Part shown: positions 1 to 8,387 of the stretch, one piece after another
How positions within the stretch are numbered: the stretch's first letter is position 1
How the letters are laid out: each line of letters starts with the position of its first letter
Source of the DNA: Arthrobacter sp. QXT-31
GTDB lineage: Bacteria > Actinomycetota > Actinomycetes > Actinomycetales > Micrococcaceae
Assembly (NCBI RefSeq): GCF_001969265.1
Contig: NZ_CP019304.1
Coordinates: forward strand, 1,798,001-1,862,000
Direction: 5' to 3'
Length of the DNA: 64,000 nt
Translations under genes and position numbers: made by a program
The notes under the pieces: model-generated
The model's input: only the letters and a program-made list of their open reading frames with translations
The model's database searches: none
Told to the model about the DNA's origin: nothing

Positions 1-728
1 TCCACGCCCAGGACACGGAGGTAGGCACCAAAACCGTGCGGTGCCCGGGAGGCGGTCCGTCCGGAAGTCACCACACGCATGCTGTCCGTGGCGGTAATGG
101 CAAAACCCCTCCTGCGGAGCCGCTCCACAAGGGCCCGGTCCTCTGAGGAAAGCAGCGGCGGAAATCCGCCGGCCTGTCGGTAAGCCGACGCGCGGACGCC
201 CAGGTTTGCGCCGTAGACATTCCCGTGCCTTTCCTCCCGCGGGTGCCGGAGGTGCCAGCTGCGCAGAAGTTCCGGATCCATGCCTTCGGAGTCCGGCTCT
301 ACGGATCCCAGCACCGCATCCCAGCCGGCATCCGCGAACTGGAGCTGGCGCACAAACCAGTCCTCCGGAACCTGCGAGTCGGCATCGGTGTTTGCCAGCC
401 ACGTGCTTTCAAGGAGTTCGCTGCCGAGGTGCCGGATGGCGGCCGCCACTCCCGCAGCCCTGCTGGCCCCGGCGTTGCGAAACCGCCGGCGCACCACCCT
501 CACCCCCGCATGAGCCCCAGCGAACCGCTCCGCGATCTCCGCCGAACGGTCGGTGCAGTGGTCCAGGACCACCGTGAGTCCCACGGCCACGGACGGCCGT
601 TGCCGGGCCAGCGCCTCAGTTGCGGCGGCCAGCGCGGAAAGGGCGGCCCCCAGGTGGTACTCCTCGTTATGGACCGGCATCACTGCTTCAACCCGGCAGA
701 TGAGCGGTGGGAAACTGTCAGGCGTCAC
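1..728 (-). CDS. Family 2 glycosyltransferase, 3' end outside the window
   Basis: The minus-strand frame stays open from a GTG at 728 to the window edge, so the C-terminus is missing. The N-terminus reads VEAVMPVHNEE, the nucleotide-sugar entry motif of GT-A family 2 enzymes. It is followed by DHCTDRS and by NTDADSQVP, whose D-A-D is a plausible metal-binding DxD motif. The GTG start overlaps the end of the upstream PIG-L/methyltransferase gene by 11 bases, which suggests coupled translation; the in-frame ATG 14 codons later would remove the first beta strand. Family knowledge supports transfer of a sugar from an activated donor to an unknown acceptor. The neighbours (deacetylase, methyltransferase, acyl-CoA dehydrogenase) suggest that it builds a modified glycoconjugate. 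Confidence 0.88.
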   Translation of the reverse strand, partial: MTPDSFPPLICRVEAVMPVHNEEYHLGAALSALAAATEALARQRPSVAVGLTVVLDHCTDRSAEIAERFAGAHAGVRVVRRRFRNAGASRAAGVAAAIRHLGSELLESTWLANTDADSQVPEDWFVRQLQFADAGWDAVLGSVEPDSEGMDPELLRSWHLRHPREERHGNVYGANLGVRASAYRQAGGFPPLLSSEDRALVERLRRRGFAITATDSMRVVTSGRTASRAPHGFGAYLRVLGV

Positions 729-2085
729 GCTGGTCCGGCGCGATGAAGGTTTCGAGCACAAAGTCGCGCTCGCGGTAAATGCTGGCAGACGGCCACCGTA
801 GCTGGCTCCGTGCCAGCGCGTGGACGGTGTCGCCGTCGAGCTCCCAGCCGGCAACCGGATGCCTCCAGTGGCAGAGCAGCAGCGTTCCGCCGGGAGACAG
901 GGACCCGGAGATGCGGCTGAACAGCTCCTCCAGTTCGACGGCCGGAAGGTAGTAACCCATCTCGGAGACCACAATGAGGTCAAAGCTCCCCTCCGGCCAC
1001 TGTTCCGGGAGGGTGAGCTGCCTGGCTTCGGCGCCCGGGTACCGGGCGAGCCGTTCGGCGGCGCTGGCCACGGCCGTGCCGCTGCAGTCCACGGCAAGGA
1101 ACCGCCCGCAGCGCTTTGCCAGTTCCTCGCTCAGGGTGCCGATCGAGCAGCCGGCCTCCAGGCCGGCGTCGTACTTCTGTTCAGGGAGGGCGGCGAGGGT
1201 CAGGCTGCGTTTGCGCTGCTCATACCAGCTGTCCTGGTACCTCCACGGGTCCTCGGTGCTGCGGTGCAGGGCGTCGAAGACGGCTTCGGCGTCCCGGGCG
1301 CTTCGCCGCCCGGTGACCGGCGGCCGCCAGGCGAAGACTTCAAAGGGCCGGGAAAAATGTGCAAGGAACTGTTCTGACAGCAGCACCTCGTCCCCAGGCT
1401 GGTCGGAGAGCGGCAGCAGCTGGGAGGTGTGGGCGTGCAGGGCAGCACGTTTGGCGCGCTGTTCGCCGGGGCTCAGGGGCAGTCGGTTCCAGTTCCGCCA
1501 GGCCGTGTCCTCCGGCGTGGCCCACAGCCAGTACCAGATGGGGTATTCCAGCAGCCCGTGGCTTCCGGCTTCGGCGGCCTCCGCCGCCACGGCTCCCAGG
1601 GTGTCGTGGTCGATGTGCCCGTCACCGCGGTACGGGGCAACAATGACCAGGCCGCCCTCAGCTGCCCCACGCTGGCTGATCATTTCCGCCAGCCGTTCGG
1701 CAATGACTGCGCGGTTCTGCGCCAGCCCGCTGTCCGGAAGGTCCAGGAACTGCCAGCTGTCCGCCAAACCCAGCGCCGCCATGGCAGCCGCGAATTCCTC
1801 CCGGCGGACGGCGGCAAGCTGCTGTGGCGTCGTGGTGGGCGAACCGGGGTGGGACGCCTCCCCTGCTGAACACAGCAGCACCTCAACGTGGGCGCCGGCG
1901 GACGTCAGCCGGGCAAGCAGGCCTCCGGCTCCAAGGGATTCGTCGTCCGGATGTGCAGCCAGGACGACGAAATCCATCCGTGCCAGTTCCGCCGGATCCA
2001 GCGGAAGTTCACCGATCGCGGCGAGTCCGCTGTTGGCCCAGGCCTGCTCATCCGTTCCGTCATCCGCGTGCGAAAACGTCACCAT
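718..2085 (-). CDS. PIG-L family deacetylase fused to a class I SAM methyltransferase
   Basis: This 455-residue protein has two domains. Residues about 38-250 are a PIG-L/LmbE zinc deacetylase: AHPDDES (about 44-50) supplies the zinc His-Asp pair and HIDHDT the second metal-binding segment. Residues about 270-455 form a Rossmann methyltransferase with the glycine motif EAGCSIGTL and the acidic loop FLAVD. PIG-L enzymes remove N-acetyl groups from GlcNAc-type sugars, and the C-terminal half should methylate an amine or hydroxyl with SAM, perhaps on the same sugar. The ATG at 2085 lies in the overlap ATGGTGA with the end of the acyl-CoA dehydrogenase gene, and the gene overlaps the glycosyltransferase downstream, so the three form one operon. 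Substrate unknown. Confidence 0.9.
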   Translation of the reverse strand: MVTFSHADDGTDEQAWANSGLAAIGELPLDPAELARMDFVVLAAHPDDESLGAGGLLARLTSAGAHVEVLLCSAGEASHPGSPTTTPQQLAAVRREEFAAAMAALGLADSWQFLDLPDSGLAQNRAVIAERLAEMISQRGAAEGGLVIVAPYRGDGHIDHDTLGAVAAEAAEAGSHGLLEYPIWYWLWATPEDTAWRNWNRLPLSPGEQRAKRAALHAHTSQLLPLSDQPGDEVLLSEQFLAHFSRPFEVFAWRPPVTGRRSARDAEAVFDALHRSTEDPWRYQDSWYEQRKRSLTLAALPEQKYDAGLEAGCSIGTLSEELAKRCGRFLAVDCSGTAVASAAERLARYPGAEARQLTLPEQWPEGSFDLIVVSEMGYYLPAVELEELFSRISGSLSPGGTLLLCHWRHPVAGWELDGDTVHALARSQLRWPSASIYRERDFVLETFIAPDQRDA

Positions 2086-3296
2086 GCGTGCTCACCCTTG
2101 AGGGTCAGCGCACCCAGCTGGGCGTCGTCACGCGTGGCGTGGTGCTGCCGCACGTAGAGGGACAGGTCCGCCATGCACTTGCCGTACCGTTCGTCGAAGG
2201 CCAGTGGCCCGGGCCCCAGGTTTTGGCTCACCAGGAGCTGGACGCGTTCGACGGCGGCAGCAACAGTTCCGCGGACACGGAGCGCCTCGCTCCACGCACC
2301 AACAGCCCCGCCGCTGCTGGCACCGCCGCCGCCCGGTTCGGCGCCGCTGTTCGCCCGCGGCGCGGCATCCACGGCGTCGGCTGCCCGGGCGAGGTACTGC
2401 AGCGTTGAGGCCAGGATCCGGTCCACTTCGCCCAGGGCTGCGAGGGCTACTTGGTCGGGCTCGCGCTGGGATCTGGCTCCCCGCAGGAGTGCAGCCTGGA
2501 AGTGCCGGCCGAGCGCCACGGCGCCGCCCAGCCAGCACGCGGCAACGCCCATGCCGCCCCAAGCAAAGCCGGGGCGCTCGAAATACCAGCCGTCACCGCC
2601 AAGCTGCACGGCCGGAACCCGGTCAAAGTGGACTGTTCCGCTGGGGATTTCGCGAAGTCCCCGGCTGGTCCATTCCGGCACGTCGCATGTGACACCGGCG
2701 GCCCTGAGATCAACGGCAAAGGCAGCCCGGCCGCCCGCCCCGGTGTGCGCTGTCACGACGGCGTGGTCCACGAACTGCGCCAGCGAGCACCAGGGCTTGG
2801 AGCCGCTCAGCTGCACGCCGCCCTGATTCCCGCCGCGTTCAGCGGAACCGGATTCAGCGGAGCCGGGTTCAGCAGAAAGGTCAGCGGCTTCAGCCGTCAG
2901 CCTCGTGCCGGGGGCCTCGGCCGCGTAGACGCCCCACGTTCCCGTAAAAGTTTCCGGAGTTCCCGCCTGGGACAGGATGGCACCGGCATCCAAATGCGGC
3001 TCCAGAACCCGGGCGGCCGCCACGTCCACCGCCGCGACCGAGGCCAGCAGCTCCCAGAGGCGGGCAGTCCGCCCGTCACCGGGCTTCGGTGCGGAACGGC
3101 CGGCCTGCTGGGCGATGGCCAGGAGGGCAGGGATGTCCCCGACAGCCGAAACAACCCTGTCCAGCAGCGGCTCAATGTTCAAGGCAGGTTCGGTGCCCGG
3201 TGCGGCTTCGGCTTCCGGCACAGGTCCGACGCCGGCCTTCCGGGCCGGCGCCTCGCTGAAGCGGACGGGGTGCCACTGGCGGTGCGGACTGTTCAT
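2079..3296 (-). CDS. Acyl-CoA dehydrogenase-like flavoprotein
   Basis: The protein has 405 residues with the acyl-CoA dehydrogenase fold signature: an alpha-helical N-terminus, a middle beta domain with GSKPWCSLAQFVDHAVV and PSGTVHFDRVPA, and a helical C-terminus. Family members oxidise acyl thioesters with FAD. The alignable core is less conserved than in beta-oxidation enzymes and I cannot point to the catalytic glutamate, so the substrate may not be a normal fatty acyl-CoA. It is the first gene of an overlapping three-gene cassette with a PIG-L/methyltransferase fusion and a glycosyltransferase, and no beta-oxidation gene is nearby. Start ATG at 3296; the Shine-Dalgarno is weak. Confidence 0.82.
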   Translation of the reverse strand: MNSPHRQWHPVRFSEAPARKAGVGPVPEAEAAPGTEPALNIEPLLDRVVSAVGDIPALLAIAQQAGRSAPKPGDGRTARLWELLASVAAVDVAAARVLEPHLDAGAILSQAGTPETFTGTWGVYAAEAPGTRLTAEAADLSAEPGSAESGSAERGGNQGGVQLSGSKPWCSLAQFVDHAVVTAHTGAGGRAAFAVDLRAAGVTCDVPEWTSRGLREIPSGTVHFDRVPAVQLGGDGWYFERPGFAWGGMGVAACWLGGAVALGRHFQAALLRGARSQREPDQVALAALGEVDRILASTLQYLARAADAVDAAPRANSGAEPGGGGASSGGAVGAWSEALRVRGTVAAAVERVQLLVSQNLGPGPLAFDERYGKCMADLSLYVRQHHATRDDAQLGALTLKGEHAW

Positions 3297-3338
3297 GCAG
3301 TATCCGCTGAGTGTCCGGGGCGCCGGGTCATGGCCGTG

Positions 3339-3818
3339 CTATCCCTTTTCCGGTTCGGTGACCGACGCTGAGGCGGGCATCACTTCCGCGTTCACCATCC
3401 AGGCCAGCTGCTCCAGCCGGGTGATGGCCGCGTGCAGGAGGTCCGCGCTCGTGGGATCTTCTTCATCCACTTCATCGTGAACATCGCGCATCGTCTTGAC
3501 CGTCTGTTCCAGCCTCGCGGTGATGAGTTTGACGGTGTCCTTGGTGACGGTCAGGCCGGCAGGATACTGGTCCAGCCGCGTGCCGGACGAGACGGTGGCA
3601 CTGCGGCCGTCCGGAAGGGCATGGATGGAGCGCATGCGCTCGGCCGTCTGGTCGGCGAGGAGGCGGGCACTGTCCACGATTTCATCCAGCTGCAGATGCA
3701 GGTCGCGGAAGTTGGTGCCCACCAGGTTCCAGTGCGCCTGCTTGCCCTGGACGTGCAGCTCGATCAGGTCGGTGAGGACCTTCTGGAGATTGCTGGCCAG
3801 AGTCTCGGATGCTTTCAT
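3339..3818 (-). CDS. dps: Dps/ferritin-like DNA-protection protein
   Basis: The 159-residue product is a Dps-family four-helix protein. HWNLVGTNFRDLHLQLDEIVD (near residues 40-60) holds the conserved His, Asp and Glu of the intersubunit ferroxidase centre. Dps proteins form dodecamers that oxidise and store iron with peroxide and coat DNA in starved or stressed cells. A longer frame with a TTG start at 3842 is open, but the ATG at 3818 is preceded by GGAGG with a 5-base spacer and gives the normal family length. It is monocistronic, between the acyl-CoA dehydrogenase cassette and the signal peptidase, all on the minus strand. Confidence 0.9.
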   Translation of the reverse strand: MKASETLASNLQKVLTDLIELHVQGKQAHWNLVGTNFRDLHLQLDEIVDSARLLADQTAERMRSIHALPDGRSATVSSGTRLDQYPAGLTVTKDTVKLITARLEQTVKTMRDVHDEVDEEDPTSADLLHAAITRLEQLAWMVNAEVMPASASVTEPEKG

Positions 3819-3954
3819 GTCTTCCTCCGCTGCCGTCACCAATGCATGTGCATGCCTGGCTGGCCAGGCAGCCCGCCAGGATGATTCCCAGCATACTTAT
3901 CTCTTGCGCCGCCTTATGTTTTGGGCCGAGCCCTTTGTGGCGGGGACATGCGCC

Positions 3955-4566
3955 TCAGCGGCCAGCGGGCCACAGCACCGTTGCCTGCAGCGATTCCAGC
4001 GGAACACTCCCGTAGGCCCGTGAATCGATGGATCCGGACCGATTGTCACCCAGGACGAACACGTGCCCGTCAGGCACCGTGACGGGGCCAAAATAGGTGC
4101 CGTCGATGCGGCTGTGGTCAATCCCGGGCTCGGCCTGCGGCACCCCGTCCACCACCAGCACCGAATCCTCGATGGCAACGCTCTGGCCCCCGAAGGCAAT
4201 GGCGCGCTTCACCGCGGGGTTACCGTCTTCCGGGCTGGTGAACACCACCAGGTCTCCGGCCCTGACCGGCCCCAGTAACGGCCCCGGCTTGAACATCAGC
4301 ACCACGCTGCCCTTGGGCAGAGCCGGCGCCATACTGTCAGAGCTGACCGTCACCGGCTCCACCAGCCACAGCCGGGAGGCGAGAAGACCCACGGCCAGCA
4401 GCAGCACGGTCGCGATTGTCTTCCCCCGGAAACCCTGGCGGGCAGTGCCGGCAGAGTTTCCGGGGATGGCATTGCCGTCAGGGGCCGCCCCGGTTCTCGG
4501 GCCCGCGCTCGTTTTTGGGTCGGCCCTGTCTTTTGGGTCGGCCCTGTGTGCCGCTAGCCGTCCCAT
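3955..4566 (-). CDS. lepB: Type I signal peptidase (start uncertain)
   Basis: The family signatures are clear: one hydrophobic segment (TIATVLLLAVGLLASRLWLV), then VSSDSMAPALP with the catalytic serine before Met, PAVKRAIAFGG with the catalytic lysine, and GDNRSGSIDSR. Type I signal peptidases cleave signal peptides from secreted proteins at the outer face of the membrane. The frame is open upstream to 4881, but that part looks non-coding. The ATG at 4566 gives 203 residues, normal for actinobacteria, yet has no Shine-Dalgarno. A strong one (AAGGAGG) instead precedes an ATG at 4616 in another frame, whose 20-codon reading ends just inside this gene. Either translation re-initiates here or there is a frameshift near 4556-4566. 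DPKDRADPK is a small tandem repeat in the cytoplasmic tail. Confidence 0.85.
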   Translation of the reverse strand: MGRLAAHRADPKDRADPKTSAGPRTGAAPDGNAIPGNSAGTARQGFRGKTIATVLLLAVGLLASRLWLVEPVTVSSDSMAPALPKGSVVLMFKPGPLLGPVRAGDLVVFTSPEDGNPAVKRAIAFGGQSVAIEDSVLVVDGVPQAEPGIDHSRIDGTYFGPVTVPDGHVFVLGDNRSGSIDSRAYGSVPLESLQATVLWPAGR

Positions 4567-4616
4567 TGGGCCGGTGCCGCCGTCATGGGGTCGTTGGACT
4601 GGCTGACCACGGTCAT
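4554..4616 (-). CDS. Possible 20-codon leader ORF, or displaced 5' end of the signal peptidase gene
   Basis: An ATG at 4616 is preceded by AAGGAGG at 4624-4630 with a 7-base spacer, the best ribosome site in this region. It encodes MTVVSQSNDPMTAAPAQWDG and stops at TAG 4554-4556, 13 bases inside the first usable ATG of the signal peptidase. It may be a coupling peptide. It may also be the true N-terminus of the signal peptidase, separated from its body by a single-base change. Confidence 0.4.
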   Translation of the reverse strand: MTVVSQSNDPMTAAPAQWDG

Positions 4617-4979
4617 TACCGGGCCTCCTTCCGATAAAAGATGGTTTGAGACCGGCTTGCATGGGTCCAGCATGGCGGGGCGTGCTTGTAAAAAGCCGGA
4701 CCGGGCGGGAAATCGTGGGGGTTATTGGGGACCACCCCCAATTGGGCCCCCTCAAATCGATGGTCGAATTCGCTTTCCCCAGCCAGAGCGCGAACAAATC
4801 CGGGGGGCAGCAGGGGGTGTACCCGGCTTTTGGCGCCGTGCAGCCACTTTTTCCCATCGGTTTTATCCGACCTTTGTCCAAGGTGAGGCGTCCACTGTTG
4901 ACGCAGTTGGGAACGCATCTCCCGGCTTGGCCTTGTAGGTACTGGGGGCCATAAATCGAGTGTCCAATGAGGAGTTACC
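4617..4979. promoter_or_regulatory. Divergent intergenic region with an inverted repeat
   Basis: This gene-free stretch separates the signal peptidase (minus) from the FG-GAP protein (plus). It holds ribosome sites for both directions and a 7-base inverted repeat, ATTGGGG (4724-4730) and CCCCAAT (4736-4742), which could be an operator for either side. I see no clear sigma-70 promoter pair and no convincing gene. Confidence 0.4.
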
Positions 4980-7166
4980 ATGTCGCATTCAGCGATGAGG
5001 CTCACGATGCCTGACGGAGCCAAGCGCTCCCGGCCAGCGCACCGCAAGCCCAGCACCACCGCCGGGCGCATTGCCCCGGCCGTTGCCGGCGCACTGCTGG
5101 CAGCCGCACTGTCACCGCTCGGCGCTGTTCCCGCCAACGCTGAAACCGCCGGGATGGGTCCAGTCGACCCGGCAAACGGGTTCCCTACCTGGTATTCGGA
5201 CGGCACGGTCAGGCTGCAGCTCTGCTATGAAGCAGGCAAGGGCTGCCTGAGCGAACCGCCCAATCCTGGCCAGGCGGTGTCCTACCCGGACAACTTCCCG
5301 GATGAGGCTTTCTGGTTCGCGGCGATGGCCGACGTAGGAACCGGCAGCTACGAGGCAGCCCTGGAAGCCGCCCACGCCAACGAGGCCGTGGTCGACGGAG
5401 ACCAGATGGGCTTCGCCCGCCTCCGGTTCCGGTTTGTCAGCCTGCAGGCCGGCGCCTCGTACACCATCACCCACCCGTACGGCGAGGACACCTTGGTCGC
5501 CGATACGGCGGGCGAAATTAATGAGACGTTTGACTTGGGCGCCTGCGCCCCAACCCCCGACGCGGCCTGCAACTGGGCCGGCGTCGGCGCCGCCTTCCTG
5601 GGTGACTTTGGCCGGGGCACCACGGCAACGTTCCTCCGCCAGGATGGTGCCGCTCCCGGCACCCTGGGCGACATCAACACCGCACGCACCGTCACCGGCG
5701 CCCCCTCGGGCAACAACTTCGTGACAATCACCGGTCCGAACGCCGGTGGGCCCGGCGTCAACACTGCCACCACGAACCTCTTCACGGTGCAGGGCCTGAT
5801 CGCTGAAGGTACCGAGACGGGTCCGTCCACCCCGGATCTGGCGGCAGCCAGCGACAGTGGCCGCTCCAACGCCGATAACGTCACCCGGATCACGACGCCG
5901 ACCATCACCGGAACCCTTCCGGCCGGCGTCTCCGGTCCCGTTCAGCTCATCGTCAATAACGGCGCACCGACTGCCGCCACGCTGACCGGGTCCAACTACT
6001 CGGCAACCCTTGCGGCCCTGCCGCAGGGCCGCAACACGGTGCAGGCGCGGGTCGCGAACCCCGCCTTCGCCGGCGATCCCACCCAGCCGGAGTTCCTGAC
6101 GTCGGCAACGCTGACCTTCACCGTGGATTCCGTTGCCCCGACAGCTTCGGTGGTAGCCCCATTCCCGTCCTCGCCCAGCCTGGACACCACGCCGTCGCTG
6201 AGCTTCACGAGCAACGACGCTAACGCACGGTTCGAATGCCAACTGCAGCCGACCAACGTGACGTGGGATCCCACCTGCGCCTCGCCGAAGACGTGGGATC
6301 AACAGGCCAGCGGTACGTACAACTTCCTGGTCCGCGCCACGGACGTTGCCGGCAATGTCAGTGCGCTGGCCAGCCGCACGGTGCAGATCGGCACCACTGT
6401 CACCGCCCCGTACCGCAAGGTGCAGGACTTCAACAGTGACGGCCGGGCCGATGTCATCTCCCGCGATTCCACGGGAACGCTCTGGCTCTACCGTGGCAAC
6501 GGAAGCGGCGGCTTCCTTCCCCGGACCAAGATGGGCGCCGGCTGGAACGGGATGACGGCGATCATCAGCGCCGGCGACTTCAACGGCGACCGCAAGGCCG
6601 ACGTCATCGCCAGGTCCTCAAGCGGCGTGCTGTACCTGTACCGCGGCAATGGAAGCGGCGGATTCCTCGGCGGTGCGCCGGTCGGCTCCGGCTGGAACTC
6701 CTTCACGGCCATCACCGCTGCCGGAGACGTCAACGGTGACCGCAAGGCGGACCTTGTAGCCCGCGACAGTTCCGGCAGGCTCTTCGCCTACCCAGGCGTC
6801 GGCAACGGCGGTTTCACCACCCGGATCCAGATCGGCAGCAGCTGGAATGGCCAGAACATTATCCTGGGCACCGACTTCAACGGTGACGCCAAGCCCGATA
6901 TCGTCTCCCGCGATGCTGCCGGCAGCCTCTGGCTCTACCGCGGCGACGGTGCCGGCGGGTTCCTCGCCCGGGTCCAGCTCGGCGCCGGCTGGGGCGGCCT
7001 CAACACCCTGACGGCTCCCGGCGACTTCAGCGGTGACGGCAGGGCAGACATCATCGCCCGCGACTCAAGGGGCGGCCTGATCCTCTACCGCGGCAATGGT
7101 ACGACCGGCATCCTGGGCCAGGCCGTCGTCGGTAGCGGCTGGAGCACGATGAGTTCCATCCAGTAG
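4980..7166 (+). CDS. Secreted FG-GAP (VCBS) repeat protein
   Basis: The product has 728 residues. A long positively charged n-region and hydrophobic core (about 30-50) end in PANA-ETA, a signal peptidase site near residue 54. Residues 60-480 are Ala/Thr/Pro-rich and resemble adhesin or Ig-like modules. Residues about 480-728 contain five FG-GAP/VCBS repeats of about 50 residues, each opening with a calcium-loop-like D-x-N-x-D pattern: DFNSDGRAD, DFNGDRKAD, DVNGDRKAD, DFNGDAKPD and DFSGDGRAD. Such repeats form beta-propellers. There is no LPXTG or C-terminal membrane anchor, so it is probably released or loosely held at the surface. ATG at 4980 after GAGG. It is divergent from the signal peptidase gene and ends at a strong terminator. 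Confidence 0.85.
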   Translation: MSHSAMRLTMPDGAKRSRPAHRKPSTTAGRIAPAVAGALLAAALSPLGAVPANAETAGMGPVDPANGFPTWYSDGTVRLQLCYEAGKGCLSEPPNPGQAVSYPDNFPDEAFWFAAMADVGTGSYEAALEAAHANEAVVDGDQMGFARLRFRFVSLQAGASYTITHPYGEDTLVADTAGEINETFDLGACAPTPDAACNWAGVGAAFLGDFGRGTTATFLRQDGAAPGTLGDINTARTVTGAPSGNNFVTITGPNAGGPGVNTATTNLFTVQGLIAEGTETGPSTPDLAAASDSGRSNADNVTRITTPTITGTLPAGVSGPVQLIVNNGAPTAATLTGSNYSATLAALPQGRNTVQARVANPAFAGDPTQPEFLTSATLTFTVDSVAPTASVVAPFPSSPSLDTTPSLSFTSNDANARFECQLQPTNVTWDPTCASPKTWDQQASGTYNFLVRATDVAGNVSALASRTVQIGTTVTAPYRKVQDFNSDGRADVISRDSTGTLWLYRGNGSGGFLPRTKMGAGWNGMTAIISAGDFNGDRKADVIARSSSGVLYLYRGNGSGGFLGGAPVGSGWNSFTAITAAGDVNGDRKADLVARDSSGRLFAYPGVGNGGFTTRIQIGSSWNGQNIILGTDFNGDAKPDIVSRDAAGSLWLYRGDGAGGFLARVQLGAGWGGLNTLTAPGDFSGDGRADIIARDSRGGLILYRGNGTTGILGQAVVGSGWSTMSSIQ

Positions 7167-7213
7167 TTCCCAGCTCCCGGAGCAAGCAGCTCCCAGAGCA
7201 CCCAGCAAGAAAG

Positions 7214-7250
7214 AGCACCGCCCGCGTACATCCTGTACGCGGGCGGTGCT
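7214..7250. terminator. Strong bidirectional hairpin terminator
   Basis: A perfect 15-base stem (GCACCGCCCGCGTAC and its complement) with a 5-base loop is followed by TTCTTTAT. It lies between the convergent FG-GAP gene and O-methyltransferase gene and can serve both. Confidence 0.85.
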
Positions 7251-7273
7251 TCTTTATGCTGGCAATGGCACCC

Positions 7274-7951
7274 TTAGCGCACCACCGCCAGCGCGAAGCC
7301 GTCCCAGCCCTTGGAGCCCACGGTCTGGATGACCGTGGCGTCCAGCCGGCTGTCCTCGCCCATCATCTGCAGCGCACCGATGATTCCCGGCGCGTTGACC
7401 TCATCCATCGAGGGGTCCAGCGGCACGCCCTCCCACACCACGTTATCCATCACGATGCTCGTGCCGGCCCTCCCCAGCCGCACGGCCCAGTCGAGGTACT
7501 GCGGATTATTTTCCTTGTCCGCATCGATGAAGACGAAGTCGAACGGGCCGTGCCCTTCGGCCTCCAGGGCGGCGAGGGTGTCCAGCGCCGCGCCAGTCCG
7601 GATCTCCACTTTGTGGCCGATGCCGGCCGCGTCCACATTGGCCCGGGCCACGTCGGCGTGCTTCTGCAGGTATTCGCAGGTCACCAGCCGCCCGTCGTCG
7701 GGCATTCCCTGGGCCATCCAGATGGTGCTGAAGCCGGCCAGGGTGCCGATCTCCAGCACTTTCCGGGCACCGGACGCCGCCACCAGCAGCTTCAGGAGCT
7801 TGCCGGCGTTCGGGGTCACTTCGATCGGCGGCATTCCGGCCTCTTCGGCGGACCGGACGGCACGCTGGACGGCTTGATCGGGGTGGACTACGACGTCGGA
7901 CAGGTACTTTTCCATGGCCGTCCACTCGGGCCGGGGCTTGTGCTCAAACAT
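7274..7951 (-). CDS. SAM-dependent O-methyltransferase (family 3)
   Basis: This 225-residue protein belongs to the catechol/caffeoyl-CoA O-methyltransferase-like family. LEIGTLAGFSTIWMAQ is the glycine-rich SAM motif, FDFVFIDADKENN the metal-ligand and cofactor loop, and IVMDNVVWEG the third conserved acidic motif. Such enzymes methylate catechol-type hydroxyls in a divalent metal-dependent way; the substrate here is unknown. The ATG at 7951 is preferred because GGAAG lies 9 bases upstream; the frame also has a GTG two codons earlier, too close to that site. Monocistronic, convergent with the FG-GAP gene. Confidence 0.88.
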   Translation of the reverse strand: MFEHKPRPEWTAMEKYLSDVVVHPDQAVQRAVRSAEEAGMPPIEVTPNAGKLLKLLVAASGARKVLEIGTLAGFSTIWMAQGMPDDGRLVTCEYLQKHADVARANVDAAGIGHKVEIRTGAALDTLAALEAEGHGPFDFVFIDADKENNPQYLDWAVRLGRAGTSIVMDNVVWEGVPLDPSMDEVNAPGIIGALQMMGEDSRLDATVIQTVGSKGWDGFALAVVR

Positions 7952-7996
7952 GCGCACAGTCTTCCAGCAAGCTCCCTGCCCGGCTAGGCTTCCCTG

Positions 7997-8344
7997 TCAG
8001 TTGCCTTCGGCCGCGGTGCCGCCCAGGGCGCCCTCCAGGCGCTCGACCTTCGCGGTGAGCTCGCCGGAATAGCCGGGCCGGATGTCCGCCTTAATCACCA
8101 GCGACACCCTGCTACCGAATTTGCCCACGGCCTCGGTGGCGCGCTTGACGACGTCGAACACCTCATCCCATTCACCCTCGATAGTAGTAAACATGGAGTC
8201 GGTCTTATTGGGCAGCCCGGACTCCCGGACAATCCTGACGGCGGCAGCCACGGCGCCGTGCACGGATGCATCCCCGGCACCCGCCGCGGCGTAGGCAGGA
8301 TCAGCGGGAATTCCGGACGGGGCGACTGAAAATGCAAGCAACAT
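7997..8344 (-). CDS. Thiamine-binding (MTH1187/YqgV family) protein
   Basis: A 115-residue protein of the MTH1187/YkoF-like fold: MLLAFSVAPSG at the N-terminus, DSMFTTIEGEWDEVFDVVKRA in the middle, and VSLVIKADIRPG. Family members are small ferredoxin-like proteins that bind thiamine or related pyrimidines in the cytoplasm. I see no TPP riboswitch upstream. The ATG at 8344 is divergent from the TetR gene; the 111-base gap between them carries inverted repeats and is probably shared control DNA. Confidence 0.82.
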   Translation of the reverse strand: MLLAFSVAPSGIPADPAYAAAGAGDASVHGAVAAAVRIVRESGLPNKTDSMFTTIEGEWDEVFDVVKRATEAVGKFGSRVSLVIKADIRPGYSGELTAKVERLEGALGGTAAEGN

Positions 8345-8387
8345 GGGTCCAGTCTGACACGGCGCCGGGTGCCGCCCGGTCTGTGGG

